This document shows, piece by piece, positions 33,613-40,795 of a stretch of 64,000 nt of DNA. The notes beneath the pieces were generated by a model. It saw only the letters and a program-made list of their open reading frames with translations, did not search any database and was not told the DNA's origin. The stretch lies in contig NZ_RFSK01000014.1 in assembly GCF_009923995.1 (NCBI RefSeq), forward strand, positions 1 through 64,000, given 5' to 3'. A program made the position numbers and the translations under genes. Each line of letters begins with the position of its first letter. Position 1 is the first letter of the stretch. Origin of the DNA: Janthinobacterium sp. (GTDB taxonomy: Bacteria > Pseudomonadota > Gammaproteobacteria > Burkholderiales > Burkholderiaceae_D).

Positions 33613-34043
33613 GATTGACCCTCCATGGCGCGCTTGATGCCAGCGGCGTCGAGGCCAGCAGACTTGCAGCCCAGTCGGGTGGCGTGAAAGTAGGCCTGTG
33701 TTTCGCTTTCGTGGCCGGCAGTGACCAACCCGGCATCAGCCAAGCGCTGCATGGCCTCCCGTGCGGCGCCGGTGGCGTTCGCGCAATAGTAATTACGCAA
33801 GCCCCACTGTCTTTTCAGGTTGTTCGGCACGGCGCCCAGCATGTGCTGCAGCTTGGCGAAGTCGCCTGGCATGATCGCGTCGCGGATAGCAGCCAGCGCG
33901 CAGGCGGCGCATTTGCCGTGCTGGGCCAGTTGCTTGGCGGTGCTGGCTTTGCCGCAGGCGCAGGCCTTGCGGATCAGCAAATAGGCGGGCGCGGCCTGGT
34001 TCAACAAATGATGGCGGGTGATTTGGGCAGGATTGGCGATCAT
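33609..34043 (-). CDS. phage protein with Cys-rich N-terminus
   Basis: A 144-residue protein with Cys-Ala-Cys-Gly near residue 28 and Cys-Ala-Ala-Cys near 46, a likely zinc site, followed by a helical C-terminal half ending Lys-Arg-Ala-Met-Glu-Gly-Gln-Ser. Its stop carries the ribosome site of the next frame. Unknown, possibly DNA-binding. Confidence 0.6.
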   Translation of the reverse strand: MIANPAQITRHHLLNQAAPAYLLIRKACACGKASTAKQLAQHGKCAACALAAIRDAIMPGDFAKLQHMLGAVPNNLKRQWGLRNYYCANATGAAREAMQRLADAGLVTAGHESETQAYFHATRLGCKSAGLDAAGIKRAMEGQS

Positions 34044-34057
34044 GATAAGATTCCTTG

Positions 34058-34708
34058 ATGGAAACTATTAAGAAGTGGGCAAATAGCCCTTTTGTGATTG
34101 GGACACTCATTGTCATTTGCTTGATTACGGCATTGATCTCTACTGGTTTGCTGTGCGATCTCAACAAGTCGGAATGGGCCTATTGGGTTCAAGCTCTGGG
34201 ATCGATCGGTGCAATCTTTGGAGCATACTTTTTGGGAGAGCGCCAAAGCACTAAAGCAGCCGAAGCAGCCATAAATCTTCGGGACAAAGATCGAAGCACA
34301 AAGCTCGATTCCATTTTTGCCATATGCACCGCAGCATTGAACCGCGCAGAATTGGTCGAGCGCATATTCTGTCGAACAGAAACTGAGCGTGATCGAAGGT
34401 TCTTTGACTATGACCACTCTCTTCTGACTGGTGTGGCTGCAGCACTTGATGCAATCCCACTCCATGAAATTGGCCAGGCCGATGCTGTCATTGCTACACT
34501 CGAACTGAAGGATCAAGTGCGCTTTCTGATTCCATGCATAGACGCTTTCGATCAACCTACTGAGGCTGATGATATTGATGTCGCGATTGCTAGGAAAGTC
34601 CTCCGAGGACAGTACCTCTCGTCCTGTCGAGCGAATGTATACAACCACGTGCTGATAATCCGAGATCGCCACGAGACAATAAGAAAGAATTTCTACCCTG
34701 AACCTTGA
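34058..34708 (+). CDS. membrane moron protein, type A (second copy)
   Basis: A 216-residue protein antisense to the operon. Two N-terminal membrane segments (about 13-31 and 41-60), the second in Trp-Val-Gln-Ala-Leu-Gly-Ser-Ile-Gly-Ala-Ile-Phe, precede a soluble helical domain. Same size, topology and motif as 31383-32039, 2.7 kb away, although the soluble parts differ strongly. They look like two members of one diverged family inserted separately. Start ATG 34058. Confidence 0.7.
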   Translation: METIKKWANSPFVIGTLIVICLITALISTGLLCDLNKSEWAYWVQALGSIGAIFGAYFLGERQSTKAAEAAINLRDKDRSTKLDSIFAICTAALNRAELVERIFCRTETERDRRFFDYDHSLLTGVAAALDAIPLHEIGQADAVIATLELKDQVRFLIPCIDAFDQPTEADDIDVAIARKVLRGQYLSSCRANVYNHVLIIRDRHETIRKNFYPEP

Positions 34709-34836
34709 TGGGGTCACGCCACCCTCACAATCTTGCGCTCATGCGCGAAGTTGGCGAGACCATCCATTTGACTGGCAAATAGCAAGATGCAGTGCTGCCT
34801 AAGCGGTTCAAGAAAACAATTAACAGAAAGAGCAGT

Positions 34837-35103
34837 ATGGACATTGAATTCCCAAGGACCTCTTCTTATGACCCGGACAGATGTAGTGTGTGGTTCCGCG
34901 CTACAGTGAATAATCAAGTAATCAGTTGTTTCGTCACGGAAGAAGCCCTCAGAGACCACTTCGGCTTGAATGGAAGAGATGCGCGCGCGTATCCCGCAAA
35001 ATTTGAGGAGAATCGTGCGGCAATCGAAAGTGTGGCGAAGACATTGATTCTGCAACGGCGCCCAGATTCTGAACTCGTTTTGCATTCTCAGGACTTCTCC
35101 TAA
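34837..35103 (+). CDS. DUF1488 family protein
   Basis: An 88-residue protein beginning MDIEFPRTSSYDPDR, with Val-Trp-Phe-Arg-Ala-Thr-Val near residue 18, Cys-Phe-Val-Thr-Glu-Glu-Ala-Leu-x2-His-Phe near 30 and Phe-x3-Arg-x3-Glu near 56. This is the DUF1488 pattern of small proteobacterial proteins without known function. It is on the strand opposite the operon, with AGAAAGAG upstream, so it is another moron. Confidence 0.7.
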   Translation: MDIEFPRTSSYDPDRCSVWFRATVNNQVISCFVTEEALRDHFGLNGRDARAYPAKFEENRAAIESVAKTLILQRRPDSELVLHSQDFS

Positions 35104-35144
35104 GTTGCATACCCTCGCGGCTTTCGACTTCTCAGAGGGGCACT

Positions 35145-35549
35145 TCACGGCCGCACCTCCGGAGATGGTCGGCGAACTATCACGACAGGCATTGCGCCCG
35201 CCGTGCCACGAAAGTGCGGTGTAGCCACCTGGCCAGGCTGTTCGGGCTCAGCGCCCTGCATAGCCGCGAGCGAGGCGTCTTTCAACACGTAGCGAATGCC
35301 CACCATCCGCACATTGCCCTGGATGAAGCGCGAGAAAATCATGCGCAAGCGGTGCTCCATGCCCGCTTCTTCGATATCGAAGCCGGCGCGCTCGCAGATT
35401 TGGTAGAAGGTGCCGGGACCGGCCAGCATCGCCTGCAGCAGGGCGTACGACCGGGAGCCTTGTTTCGGGAGCGTGACGCCAGAATGGCGGCGCTTTGTCT
35501 TATTTACGCTAAAAGTCGGGCGCGGGCTATTATCAGTTTGGCTATTCAT
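35145..35549 (-). CDS. small phage protein, possible winged helix
   Basis: A 134-residue protein; residues 30-100 could form a winged helix (Tyr-Ala-Leu-Leu-Gln-Ala-Met-Leu-Ala-Gly-Pro-Gly-Thr-Phe then a basic second helix). N- and C-termini are polar. ATGA overlap with the GIY-YIG gene. Function unknown, possibly regulatory. Confidence 0.6.
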   Translation of the reverse strand: MNSQTDNSPRPTFSVNKTKRRHSGVTLPKQGSRSYALLQAMLAGPGTFYQICERAGFDIEEAGMEHRLRMIFSRFIQGNVRMVGIRYVLKDASLAAMQGAEPEQPGQVATPHFRGTAGAMPVVIVRRPSPEVRP

Positions 35550-36340
35550 ACGGCCACCTCGCCAGATCCGATATCGACGCCTTCAATTGGTGCGAGATAA
35601 AGCGCACCGTCGTCCATTTCACGCCAAAAATTCCACACATCAGTGACGGAAAGCAGCATGTCCGCCTCATCAAAGTTTTTGTCGAGAGCGAGAAATGCCA
35701 TTTCAATGAATTTGTCGGCTGGCAGTTCGGCGCCGCGCAGTTGATGAAGCTCGTTGACGGCGCCAGCAGCCATGTGCGAAATCATCTGCGCGTGTGTTAC
35801 GCGCTGATCAGTAACAAGGCGCAAGAAAAGGAATTGAGCAGAGGAAACATCGCAACCATCTGCGACTCCCCACAGTCGAACCAGGTATTGCATAGTGGAG
35901 TTCATTACTTCGGCCGCATATAGCGCCATACGCAAATGGCTTGCAGCACGAGCAATCATCCCTTCCATGCGCGCGCCACTAAGCATCTTTTCGCAGATGG
36001 CATTGGACATTTGCCTTTGGCGCACAAGCCGCTCAGCGTGAGCTACGGCATCAAACAGCGAAAACGATGGGAGCATGGCCTCGACCACAGTTACGGCTAC
36101 TGAGTAATCACAAGCGAACCATTCCCCAACTACTCGACATGATGCGAGGGCCGCGTGAGCGCGCGCCTCCAAGGCTGACGAATCGTCAATCTTAGGACTG
36201 AGCCAGGTGCGCATTTCACGAATGCCGCCCATCGCTTGGATGGCCTTAAATCGGGCGGAAGGCGTGTTTGTGCGCCCTATTTTTATCAGTCCGTGCCCAC
36301 CGTCGACCACGTAGGCGTGGCCTGGCGTCAGGCGCCTCAT
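35546..36340 (-). CDS. GIY-YIG nuclease-like protein (T5orf172 type)
   Basis: A 264-residue protein. Gly-His-Ala-Tyr-Val-Val-Asp near residue 7, Ile-Lys-Ile-Gly-Arg-Thr near 18, Arg-Phe-Lys-Ala near 29, Ala-Leu-Glu-Ala-Arg-Ala-His near 54 and Gly-Glu-Trp-Phe near 71 match the T5orf172 branch of the GIY-YIG superfamily. The C-terminal ~170 residues are helical and unassigned. ATG 36340 is chosen because GGAG lies six bases upstream; an ATG at 36361 lacks such a site. Phage members are poorly understood and may cut DNA or act as regulators. Confidence 0.78.
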   Translation of the reverse strand: MRRLTPGHAYVVDGGHGLIKIGRTNTPSARFKAIQAMGGIREMRTWLSPKIDDSSALEARAHAALASCRVVGEWFACDYSVAVTVVEAMLPSFSLFDAVAHAERLVRQRQMSNAICEKMLSGARMEGMIARAASHLRMALYAAEVMNSTMQYLVRLWGVADGCDVSSAQFLFLRLVTDQRVTHAQMISHMAAGAVNELHQLRGAELPADKFIEMAFLALDKNFDEADMLLSVTDVWNFWREMDDGALYLAPIEGVDIGSGEVAV

Positions 36341-36445
36341 GACCTGCTCCAAACGACACATTTCAGCGTATCCGCTATGTTGCTACTTTTCTGTTGTACA
36401 ATTTCGGTCATAAATTCTTTCGCGAATTTTTGTTGTTTCAAGGAA

Positions 36446-36469
36446 GCCCGCCTGCAAGCGGGCTTTTTT
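36446..36469 (+). terminator. terminator with T-run on plus strand
   Basis: GCCCGC-CTGCAA-GCGGGC followed by six T (36464-36469). The T-run is on the plus strand although neighbouring genes read leftward. It could end a short rightward transcript starting near 36380, comparable in place to lambda OOP RNA beside cII, and would act weakly in the other direction. Confidence 0.75.
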
Positions 36470-36638
36470 ATTGGCTGGCGCGCTGCTCTTCGAGCATTGC
36501 TTCGTAGTGCTGACGCGTCCGGACGTGGCCGGGATCAACAGGCAACGCGCCATCGTGCGGATCTTGCTGGGCGTCACCGCCCTGCTCGCCCTGCGTCGTG
36601 CTTGCGCCGGGCGCCGGCCGCAATGTCGTCCAGGTCAA
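36468..36638 (-). CDS. 56-residue protein, TTG start
   Basis: The frame begins at TTG 36638, sharing TTGA with the stop of the upstream HTH gene, and ends in TAA at 36470-36468 directly before the terminator stem. The product is acidic and hydrophilic, ending His-Tyr-Glu-Ala-Met-Leu-Glu-Glu-Gln-Arg-Ala-Ser-Gln. Translational coupling to the HTH gene would be needed. The exact fit between stop overlap and terminator favours a real gene. Confidence 0.5.
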   Translation of the reverse strand: MTWTTLRPAPGASTTQGEQGGDAQQDPHDGALPVDPGHVRTRQHYEAMLEEQRASQ

Positions 36639-36898
36639 GCCGTCACCTCGGCGCGCGCGATGCGCTTGAGCTCGCGGATCGACACGTCGAACACCTCGTG
36701 CATGCGAATCAGCAGCGAGGCGCCGATCGGCAGGCGGCCGTGGCGAATCTTGGAAATCACGGGCGGCGCCACTTCCAGCGCGCGGGCCAGTGCTGCATCG
36801 TTCTTCGGGCCTTTGGCCAGCAGCATGTCGAGCAATTCGTTGTTGCCGTGGGCATCGTCCAGCGAGCGATACGGCGATGTGGCTGTTGTTTGCGTCAT
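36635..36898 (-). CDS. HTH regulator in CII position
   Basis: An 87-residue protein with a central helix-turn-helix: Asp-Ala-Ala-Leu-Ala-Arg-Ala-Leu-Glu-Val (recognition of Cro/C1 type) then Pro-Pro-Val-Ile-Ser-Lys-Ile-Arg-His-Gly. It is an early leftward regulatory gene after cro and two small genes, which is the place of cII, but the fold is XRE-like. It could be the activator that sets lysogeny or a second repressor. Confidence 0.75.
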   Translation of the reverse strand: MTQTTATSPYRSLDDAHGNNELLDMLLAKGPKNDAALARALEVAPPVISKIRHGRLPIGASLLIRMHEVFDVSIRELKRIARAEVTA

Positions 36899-36974
36899 GT
36901 CATATTCCTAATTGATGGTGATTAAAGTGGCCGATTCCGGCCATGCAATGCTGTAGCTGTCGGGTGCGGGTTCG

Positions 36975-37190
36975 TTATGGCGGTTCGCGCCGCGGCACCT
37001 CGTGTTTCTTCGCCACCCGGTCGGTGGCATCGCGCCATTTCTGGCGCGCTTCCTTGTGCGCAGCCTTCGCCGCGCTCTCGCCCTCCCCGTCCTTGGCGCC
37101 CTGCAGCTCTTTCTCGGCCTGGCGGTAAATCATCGAACGCTGGAAGACCAGCTCCTTTTCCTCGGCTGTGACCTCGGCTGGTTTATTCAA
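36975..37190 (-). CDS. small charged early protein, TTG start
   Basis: A 71-residue protein. TTG 37190 has GGAGG six bases upstream (37201-37197) and gives MNKPAEVTAEEKELVFQ as N-terminus; the alternative reading further upstream lacks a site. The rest is a charged helix rich in Lys, Glu and Ala. Unknown function. Confidence 0.55.
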   Translation of the reverse strand: MNKPAEVTAEEKELVFQRSMIYRQAEKELQGAKDGEGESAAKAAHKEARQKWRDATDRVAKKHEVPRREPP

Positions 37191-37207
37191 TAGCTGCCTC
37201 CATGCCG

Positions 37208-37498
37208 TTAAACCCGCATCCGCACGACGCGCGGGACGACGCCAAAGCACGGGCGCGGTGCGGGCAAAACTTGGGCCCTGTTATTTACTGATTTGGGCCT
37301 AGCTCCGCTGGAAAACGGCGGCGTATCATTCCGTTTCGGCCTGGCGTCCAGGTGATTGCGGATGATCACGATCGTGCATTCGTTCAGCACGTCGCTGACG
37401 GTCTTGCGCATCGCGGTGCATGCGGCTTGCAAGGCATCCTTGTTGTCGTCCGTGATGTAGCCCTTGACGAGCGCGGTGCGTTTTTGCTTCTGTTTCAT
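37208..37498 (-). CDS. small early protein, possible ribbon-helix-helix
   Basis: A 96-residue protein from ATG 37498 (AGGAG upstream), beginning MKQKQKRTALVKGYITDD. The segment Val-Lys-Gly-Tyr-Ile then two helices (Asn-Lys-Asp-Ala-Leu-Gln-Ala-Ala… Thr-Val-Ser-Asp-Val-Leu) resembles a ribbon-helix-helix DNA-binding domain. The C-terminal half is basic and disordered. Likely an early regulator; inferred. Confidence 0.55.
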   Translation of the reverse strand: MKQKQKRTALVKGYITDDNKDALQAACTAMRKTVSDVLNECTIVIIRNHLDARPKRNDTPPFSSGARPKSVNNRAQVLPAPRPCFGVVPRVVRMRV

Positions 37499-37568
37499 GG
37501 TTTTCTCCTGGTGGTCGGTGTTACAGGGTTTGGGTACAGCGAAATGCAGGTTGGTACTTGGTGCTGCC

Positions 37569-37706
37569 TTACGGCGGACGCTCACTCGCAGGCAATGCGC
37601 ACCCCTCAAGCGGCACGCCGGGCGGCAGTTGGTGCGGGTCGAGCAGCGGGATGCGCACGATGTCGTCCGCCGGGCGCGGCGGGGAAATGGGGATAAGGCG
37701 GATCAT
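37569..37706 (-). CDS. 45-residue early protein
   Basis: ATG 37706 overlaps the cro-like stop in ATGA; TAA at 37571-37569. The product is proline-rich (MIRLIPISPPRPADDIVRIP). Exact coupling to cro makes translation likely. Function unknown. Confidence 0.55.
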   Translation of the reverse strand: MIRLIPISPPRPADDIVRIPLLDPHQLPPGVPLEGCALPASERPP

Positions 37707-38023
37707 GGCTTGGCGCCCACATCGAAGATGACGTTGTTGGTGTGCGGTTGGTGGCCGACGTGGCCTGGGTCGGGCGCGGGGTCGCTGGCGCGGCGAGTAA
37801 TTGCGCGAGCAAGCGAGCCATCCTCAGGTTTCGCTGTGCGGTCTGCCTCAAGAGAATCGAACACTTTTGGGCGCGCCAGGCGCAAAAACATCAACCTCGC
37901 TGGAGGTATGCCCTCCTTCCGCCACTCCGAGACAGATGGGTCTTTCACGCCACAAAGGCGCGCGGTTTTCGACGTCCCGCCCAGGGCGTCAATGATCTCA
38001 TCGGGCGTTAATTCTTTAGTCAT
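37703..38023 (-). CDS. Cro-like repressor
   Basis: A 106-residue protein divergent from the CI-type repressor. Its first 45 residues form an HTH of Cro/YdaS type: Glu-Ile-Ile-Asp-Ala-Leu-Gly-Gly-Thr-Ser-Lys-Thr-Ala-Arg-Leu-Cys-Gly-Val, then Pro-Ser-Val-Ser-Glu-Trp-Arg-Lys and a buried Pro-Pro-Ala-Arg-Leu. The C-terminal half is polar and may be disordered. Its promoter (38057-38029) contains an operator, and the predicted transcription start falls at or next to the ATG, so the message is probably leaderless. Confidence 0.85.
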   Translation of the reverse strand: MTKELTPDEIIDALGGTSKTARLCGVKDPSVSEWRKEGIPPARLMFLRLARPKVFDSLEADRTAKPEDGSLARAITRRASDPAPDPGHVGHQPHTNNVIFDVGAKP

Positions 38024-38028
38024 GCCTT

Positions 38029-38057
38029 ATTTTAGGCATTCCTAAATTTATTTGCAA
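38029..38057 (-). promoter_or_regulatory. promoter of leftward early operon (PR-like)
   Basis: On the minus strand TTGCAA (38057-38052), 17-base spacer, TAAAAT (38034-38029). The spacer and -10 contain operator 1 (TTAGG-N4-CCTAA). Only five bases separate the -10 from the cro ATG (38023). Confidence 0.75.
38032..38045. promoter_or_regulatory. operator 1, TTAGGCATTCCTAA
   Basis: Perfect palindrome TTAGG-CATT-CCTAA inside the leftward promoter. The same sequence in inverted orientation occurs 4.2 kb away at 42277-42290 inside the rightward early promoter, so both early promoters should answer to the same repressor. Confidence 0.8.
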
Positions 38058-38064
38058 GACATAT

Positions 38065-38078
38065 TTAGGCATAGCTTT
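38065..38078. promoter_or_regulatory. operator 2, half-conserved
   Basis: TTAGG-CATA-GCTTT: one intact half-site, the other degenerate. It lies 33 bp from operator 1 and in the spacer of the presumed repressor promoter (-10 TATAAT at 38082-38087, no good -35). Confidence 0.6.
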
Positions 38079-38089
38079 TCATATAATTG

Positions 38090-38103
38090 TTAGGATTGCC
38101 TAA
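38090..38103. promoter_or_regulatory. operator 3 overlapping repressor start
   Basis: TTAGG-ATTG-CCTAA, a perfect palindrome whose last base is the A of the repressor ATG. It covers the ribosome site (AGGA) and predicted transcription start of the repressor gene, so binding here would give autorepression, as OR3 does in lambda. Confidence 0.75.
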
Positions 38104-38798
38104 TGAATTGGCACAAACGACTTACGCAGGCCCGAGAGGCCAAGGGAATCAAAAAATCAGCTTTTGCGAAGCTGGTAGGGGTGTCCGCGCCCACCGTCAC
38201 GGATTGGGAAAACGGCGATACCAAGATGATCGAGGGCGCCAACCTGATAAAGGTATGCGCGGCATTGGCGATTTCACCTGAGTGGCTGCTCAATGGAATT
38301 GGCGAGCCGAGCAGCAACGCGCTCGCGATCTCGATGGAGCCCCCTAGCAATTTCGACCGAAACGCTACGCCAGCAGCGCTTGGAAGTCGGGCTATACCCA
38401 TCATTTCGGCCATTCAGGCTGGGGCCATGAGGGAAATATCTGTTCCATATCCAGTTGGTAGTGGATATGCCACCGTATTCGTAGATGACAGCTATTCAGG
38501 ATGGGCATTCGGGCTTGAGATCGAGGGCGATTCGATGCTCCCAGATTTCCGTCCGGGCGACATAGTTATCATCGAGCCAGAGTGGGAACCACGGCCAGGA
38601 GAGTGTGTGGCGGCCAAAAATGGCAAGGAAGAGGCAACCTTTAAGAAATATCGCCAACGTGGCACCGATGCGGCCGGCAACGATATTTTTGAATTGGTTC
38701 CATTGAATGAGGACTACCCAACCCTGCGCAGTGATGAGACGCCCCTGAAAATTATCGGTGTCATGGCGGAACACAGAAGAAAAGCTCGTCGGCGATGA
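38103..38798 (+). CDS. cI: CI/LexA-type phage repressor
   Basis: A 231-residue protein. Residues 1-65 are an XRE HTH (Phe-Ala-Lys-Leu-Val-Gly-Val-Ser-Ala-Pro-Thr-Val-Thr-Asp-Trp-Glu-Asn-Gly). The C-terminal half is a Peptidase S24 autoprotease: cleavage site Ala106-Gly107 in Ile-Gln-Ala-Gly-Ala-Met, nucleophile Ser144 in Gly-Asp-Ser-Met, general-base Lys181 in Thr-Phe-Lys-Lys-Tyr. RecA-stimulated cleavage should therefore link induction to DNA damage. The gene diverges from cro over three operator sites and has only an eight- or nine-base predicted leader. Confidence 0.95.
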   Translation: MNWHKRLTQAREAKGIKKSAFAKLVGVSAPTVTDWENGDTKMIEGANLIKVCAALAISPEWLLNGIGEPSSNALAISMEPPSNFDRNATPAALGSRAIPIISAIQAGAMREISVPYPVGSGYATVFVDDSYSGWAFGLEIEGDSMLPDFRPGDIVIIEPEWEPRPGECVAAKNGKEEATFKKYRQRGTDAAGNDIFELVPLNEDYPTLRSDETPLKIIGVMAEHRRKARRR

Positions 38799-38807
38799 CA
38801 GATAAAT

Positions 38808-38848
38808 GACAATTTGCTAGATTTGCAATTGTCGAAATTTCATATAAT
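38808..38848 (+). promoter_or_regulatory. promoter with inverted repeat before secreted-protein gene
   Basis: GACAATT (38808-38814) and AATTGTC (38827-38833) form an inverted repeat with 12-base spacing, ten bases before a perfect TATAAT (38843-38848). The repeat lies where a -35 would be, which is poor, so it may be an operator or activator site giving this cassette its own control. Confidence 0.6.
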
Positions 38849-38889
38849 GATGCGGTGCAACGGCACGTTTTACCGAATTTAGGACGGAA

Positions 38890-39759
38890 ATGAAAAAAAT
38901 ATTACTTATTTTGCTACTCTTGAGTAGTTACCACGAACGTCTGAAGGCACAAGATGCGCCGAACGCAAACGCAAAAAAATCAACCGCAGGCAAAAAGACT
39001 TCAGAGCTAAAGCATCCTCAAAAAAAGGCAGGCGACTTCGCAATCTTCTCCAAGGAGCCGTTTGATACGAATGTCGACTCCCTTCCAATTGGCTACCGTG
39101 GGCATAGCTGCATTGAAATTTCAAAGAGGCTTAAGTCATTCAAACTGGAAAAGGATGAATTTGAAGCAACCAAGGTCTACGCCGAGCGCGTCGAACACGT
39201 CAAAACTGAAGTGCTCTATGGCGGGCTAAGCGGCTCCAGCATCCTTTCATTTTCGCCTGACAAGCCAATGCTCATACCGCGTTACGATGCCGACACTGAA
39301 ACTATGAATGTTCGCATTCTTTCTCATGGCAGTAGATCTACCAAGGTTGATGGAAATTTTTATGCTTCTGGCTTGATCAATAGTGAGTTGTCGAACTCGC
39401 GAAACTATATGGGTGAAAATGGATACGGAAAAAAGGTCGAGATTAGAAGTACGGCTTATGAAGTTTGCGGCATTACATTCATCAACATAAACTCCATAAG
39501 TCGATCAGTAGTTATCCCATCGGAATTTTCGTTCAAAATATCTGCTGATGATGCCAGGGCTAATAAGGGCGCTATTGGCGTACTTTACATCGCGACACTT
39601 AACTCGCCATTTATCGCACGGTATGGCGATTACGCCAAGCCTACAATGGATAGCCCTATTGAAATCGTTTGGTCCGGCGACTCCATCGTAACGAGGTTGT
39701 CGCAAGTTTGGCTGTACAGCACTAAAACGGGTCAAATTTTCTCAAAAGAAACTCTGTAA
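38890..39759 (+). CDS. secreted protein in rex position, unknown
   Basis: A 289-residue, A+T-rich gene after the repressor. The N-terminus (MKKILLILLLLSSYHERLKA) is a good Sec signal peptide with likely cleavage after Lys-Ala at 18-20, so the mature part should be periplasmic or exported. Residues 24-50 are Lys/Ala-rich; the rest is a beta-rich domain without Cys pairs or known catalytic motif. AGGACGG precedes the ATG. Together with the kinase pair downstream it occupies the slot of lambda rexAB, where exclusion functions are often found. Function unknown. Confidence 0.7.
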   Translation: MKKILLILLLLSSYHERLKAQDAPNANAKKSTAGKKTSELKHPQKKAGDFAIFSKEPFDTNVDSLPIGYRGHSCIEISKRLKSFKLEKDEFEATKVYAERVEHVKTEVLYGGLSGSSILSFSPDKPMLIPRYDADTETMNVRILSHGSRSTKVDGNFYASGLINSELSNSRNYMGENGYGKKVEIRSTAYEVCGITFININSISRSVVIPSEFSFKISADDARANKGAIGVLYIATLNSPFIARYGDYAKPTMDSPIEIVWSGDSIVTRLSQVWLYSTKTGQIFSKETL

Positions 39760-39967
39760 AAATTCTGCAACGATGCTCGCCCACCATGCGCGCCGTGTGA
39801 TGGGTGCCTGGCCGGCGGCGCCCGCAAGGCCGCGCCCCACCGCAAAAGCAAGCTCACCGCATCGCTCGCGCCGGCGGGTGTGCGGCTGGTGACGCGATTG
39901 CGTGGCTGAAGGTAGTTGCGACTTTGAAAACTGGAAGCCGGGAAATGTGGCATAACAAGAAACAATC
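39760..39967. other. G+C-rich intergenic stretch inside moron cassette
   Basis: About 208 bases without a gene. The first two thirds are markedly G+C-rich (GCGCGCC, GCCGGCGGCGCCCGC), unlike the A+T-rich genes on both sides, with a CCGGCGG/CGCCGGC-type symmetry. There is no clear terminator; a weak promoter for the kinase gene may lie near 39925-39960. The change of composition suggests a recombination joint. Confidence 0.4.
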
Positions 39968-40795
39968 ATGATTACAGTACTTACACAGGATTCGTATAGG
40001 GGGTTTTCTGCTCCATTAACAACTGCGGGCGGCTCGGTAAATGTTGGGGTTCAACCAATCTTTATTGGCCGCGTGCTGTGGCCTGGCAGTTCGTCGCCCG
40101 AGGATGCGGTAATTAAGCTATACCGGAGCGATACGTGCGGTCCAGCAAACGAAGTTATAGGTTACGCAGCAAATGCCGAGCGTGCCGTGAATCAACCCAA
40201 AAAAAGCGCAATCCTTCTTCTGTCAAAAAGAGAGCTGCCCGACTTAGGTATTGATCTAGACGATTTTTTAGACTCCCATACCGGCCTGACAGCGTGCTGG
40301 GCAACTTCGCTTGAGCAGGGCACTCAACCGTTTAAGTTCGTCAGACGACTATCTAGTTTCTCATCAAAAAAATTAACGGCATTCTTCAAAAGTCGATTTT
40401 GTCGCATCCTTGCCGCAGTAGATCATGTGACGGGAAATAACGATCGGCACGATGGTAACTACCTCTACCTAGACGATCTGCAATATTTGGCAATAGACCA
40501 GGGCTGTGTTGGCGGCGGCCTCCGATGGCATACAACTTGGCCAGATAGGCATGCGCGAAATGAACTTTTCCACTTTGCACAGAGCGAGCTTAGCGCGCTT
40601 GACTTTGCCGCCTGGAAGGCAGAGGCGATCATGGAGCACGAACGATCCCAACACGCTTGGTCGCTATTCCTTGGTAAACTGCGGGTCGCGTTGACAGGCA
40701 TCCTAGAGTCAGGCGAGATCGATATGATAGTAGAATACATGCAAGAAAGAGCTGACGGCCCAAAGTTTGCCGTTAGCTGCGGAAAGCTAATTTAA
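39968..40795 (+). CDS. HipA-like kinase
   Basis: A 275-residue protein with the landmarks of the short HipA-like (PI3/4K-like) kinases. Ala-Val-Ile-Lys-Leu-Tyr (Lys50) is the ATP-binding strand; Asn61-Glu-Val-Ile-Gly-Tyr-Ala follows; Gly-Asn-Asn-Asp-Arg-His (156-161) and Asn164 form the catalytic loop, and Ala-Ile-Asp-Gln-Gly (Asp177) the metal-binding DFG equivalent. All residues needed for catalysis appear present. It ends in TAATG with the next gene, implying coupled translation and probably a complex. There is no HipB-like HTH partner, so it is not a standard hipBA module. Substrate unknown. Confidence 0.82.
   Translation: MITVLTQDSYRGFSAPLTTAGGSVNVGVQPIFIGRVLWPGSSSPEDAVIKLYRSDTCGPANEVIGYAANAERAVNQPKKSAILLLSKRELPDLGIDLDDFLDSHTGLTACWATSLEQGTQPFKFVRRLSSFSSKKLTAFFKSRFCRILAAVDHVTGNNDRHDGNYLYLDDLQYLAIDQGCVGGGLRWHTTWPDRHARNELFHFAQSELSALDFAAWKAEAIMEHERSQHAWSLFLGKLRVALTGILESGEIDMIVEYMQERADGPKFAVSCGKLI

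Noticed and set aside
34714-35148. 144-codon leftward frame opposite the DUF1488 gene
   Set aside because: The opposite frame matches DUF1488; this frame is Cys/Arg-rich without motif.
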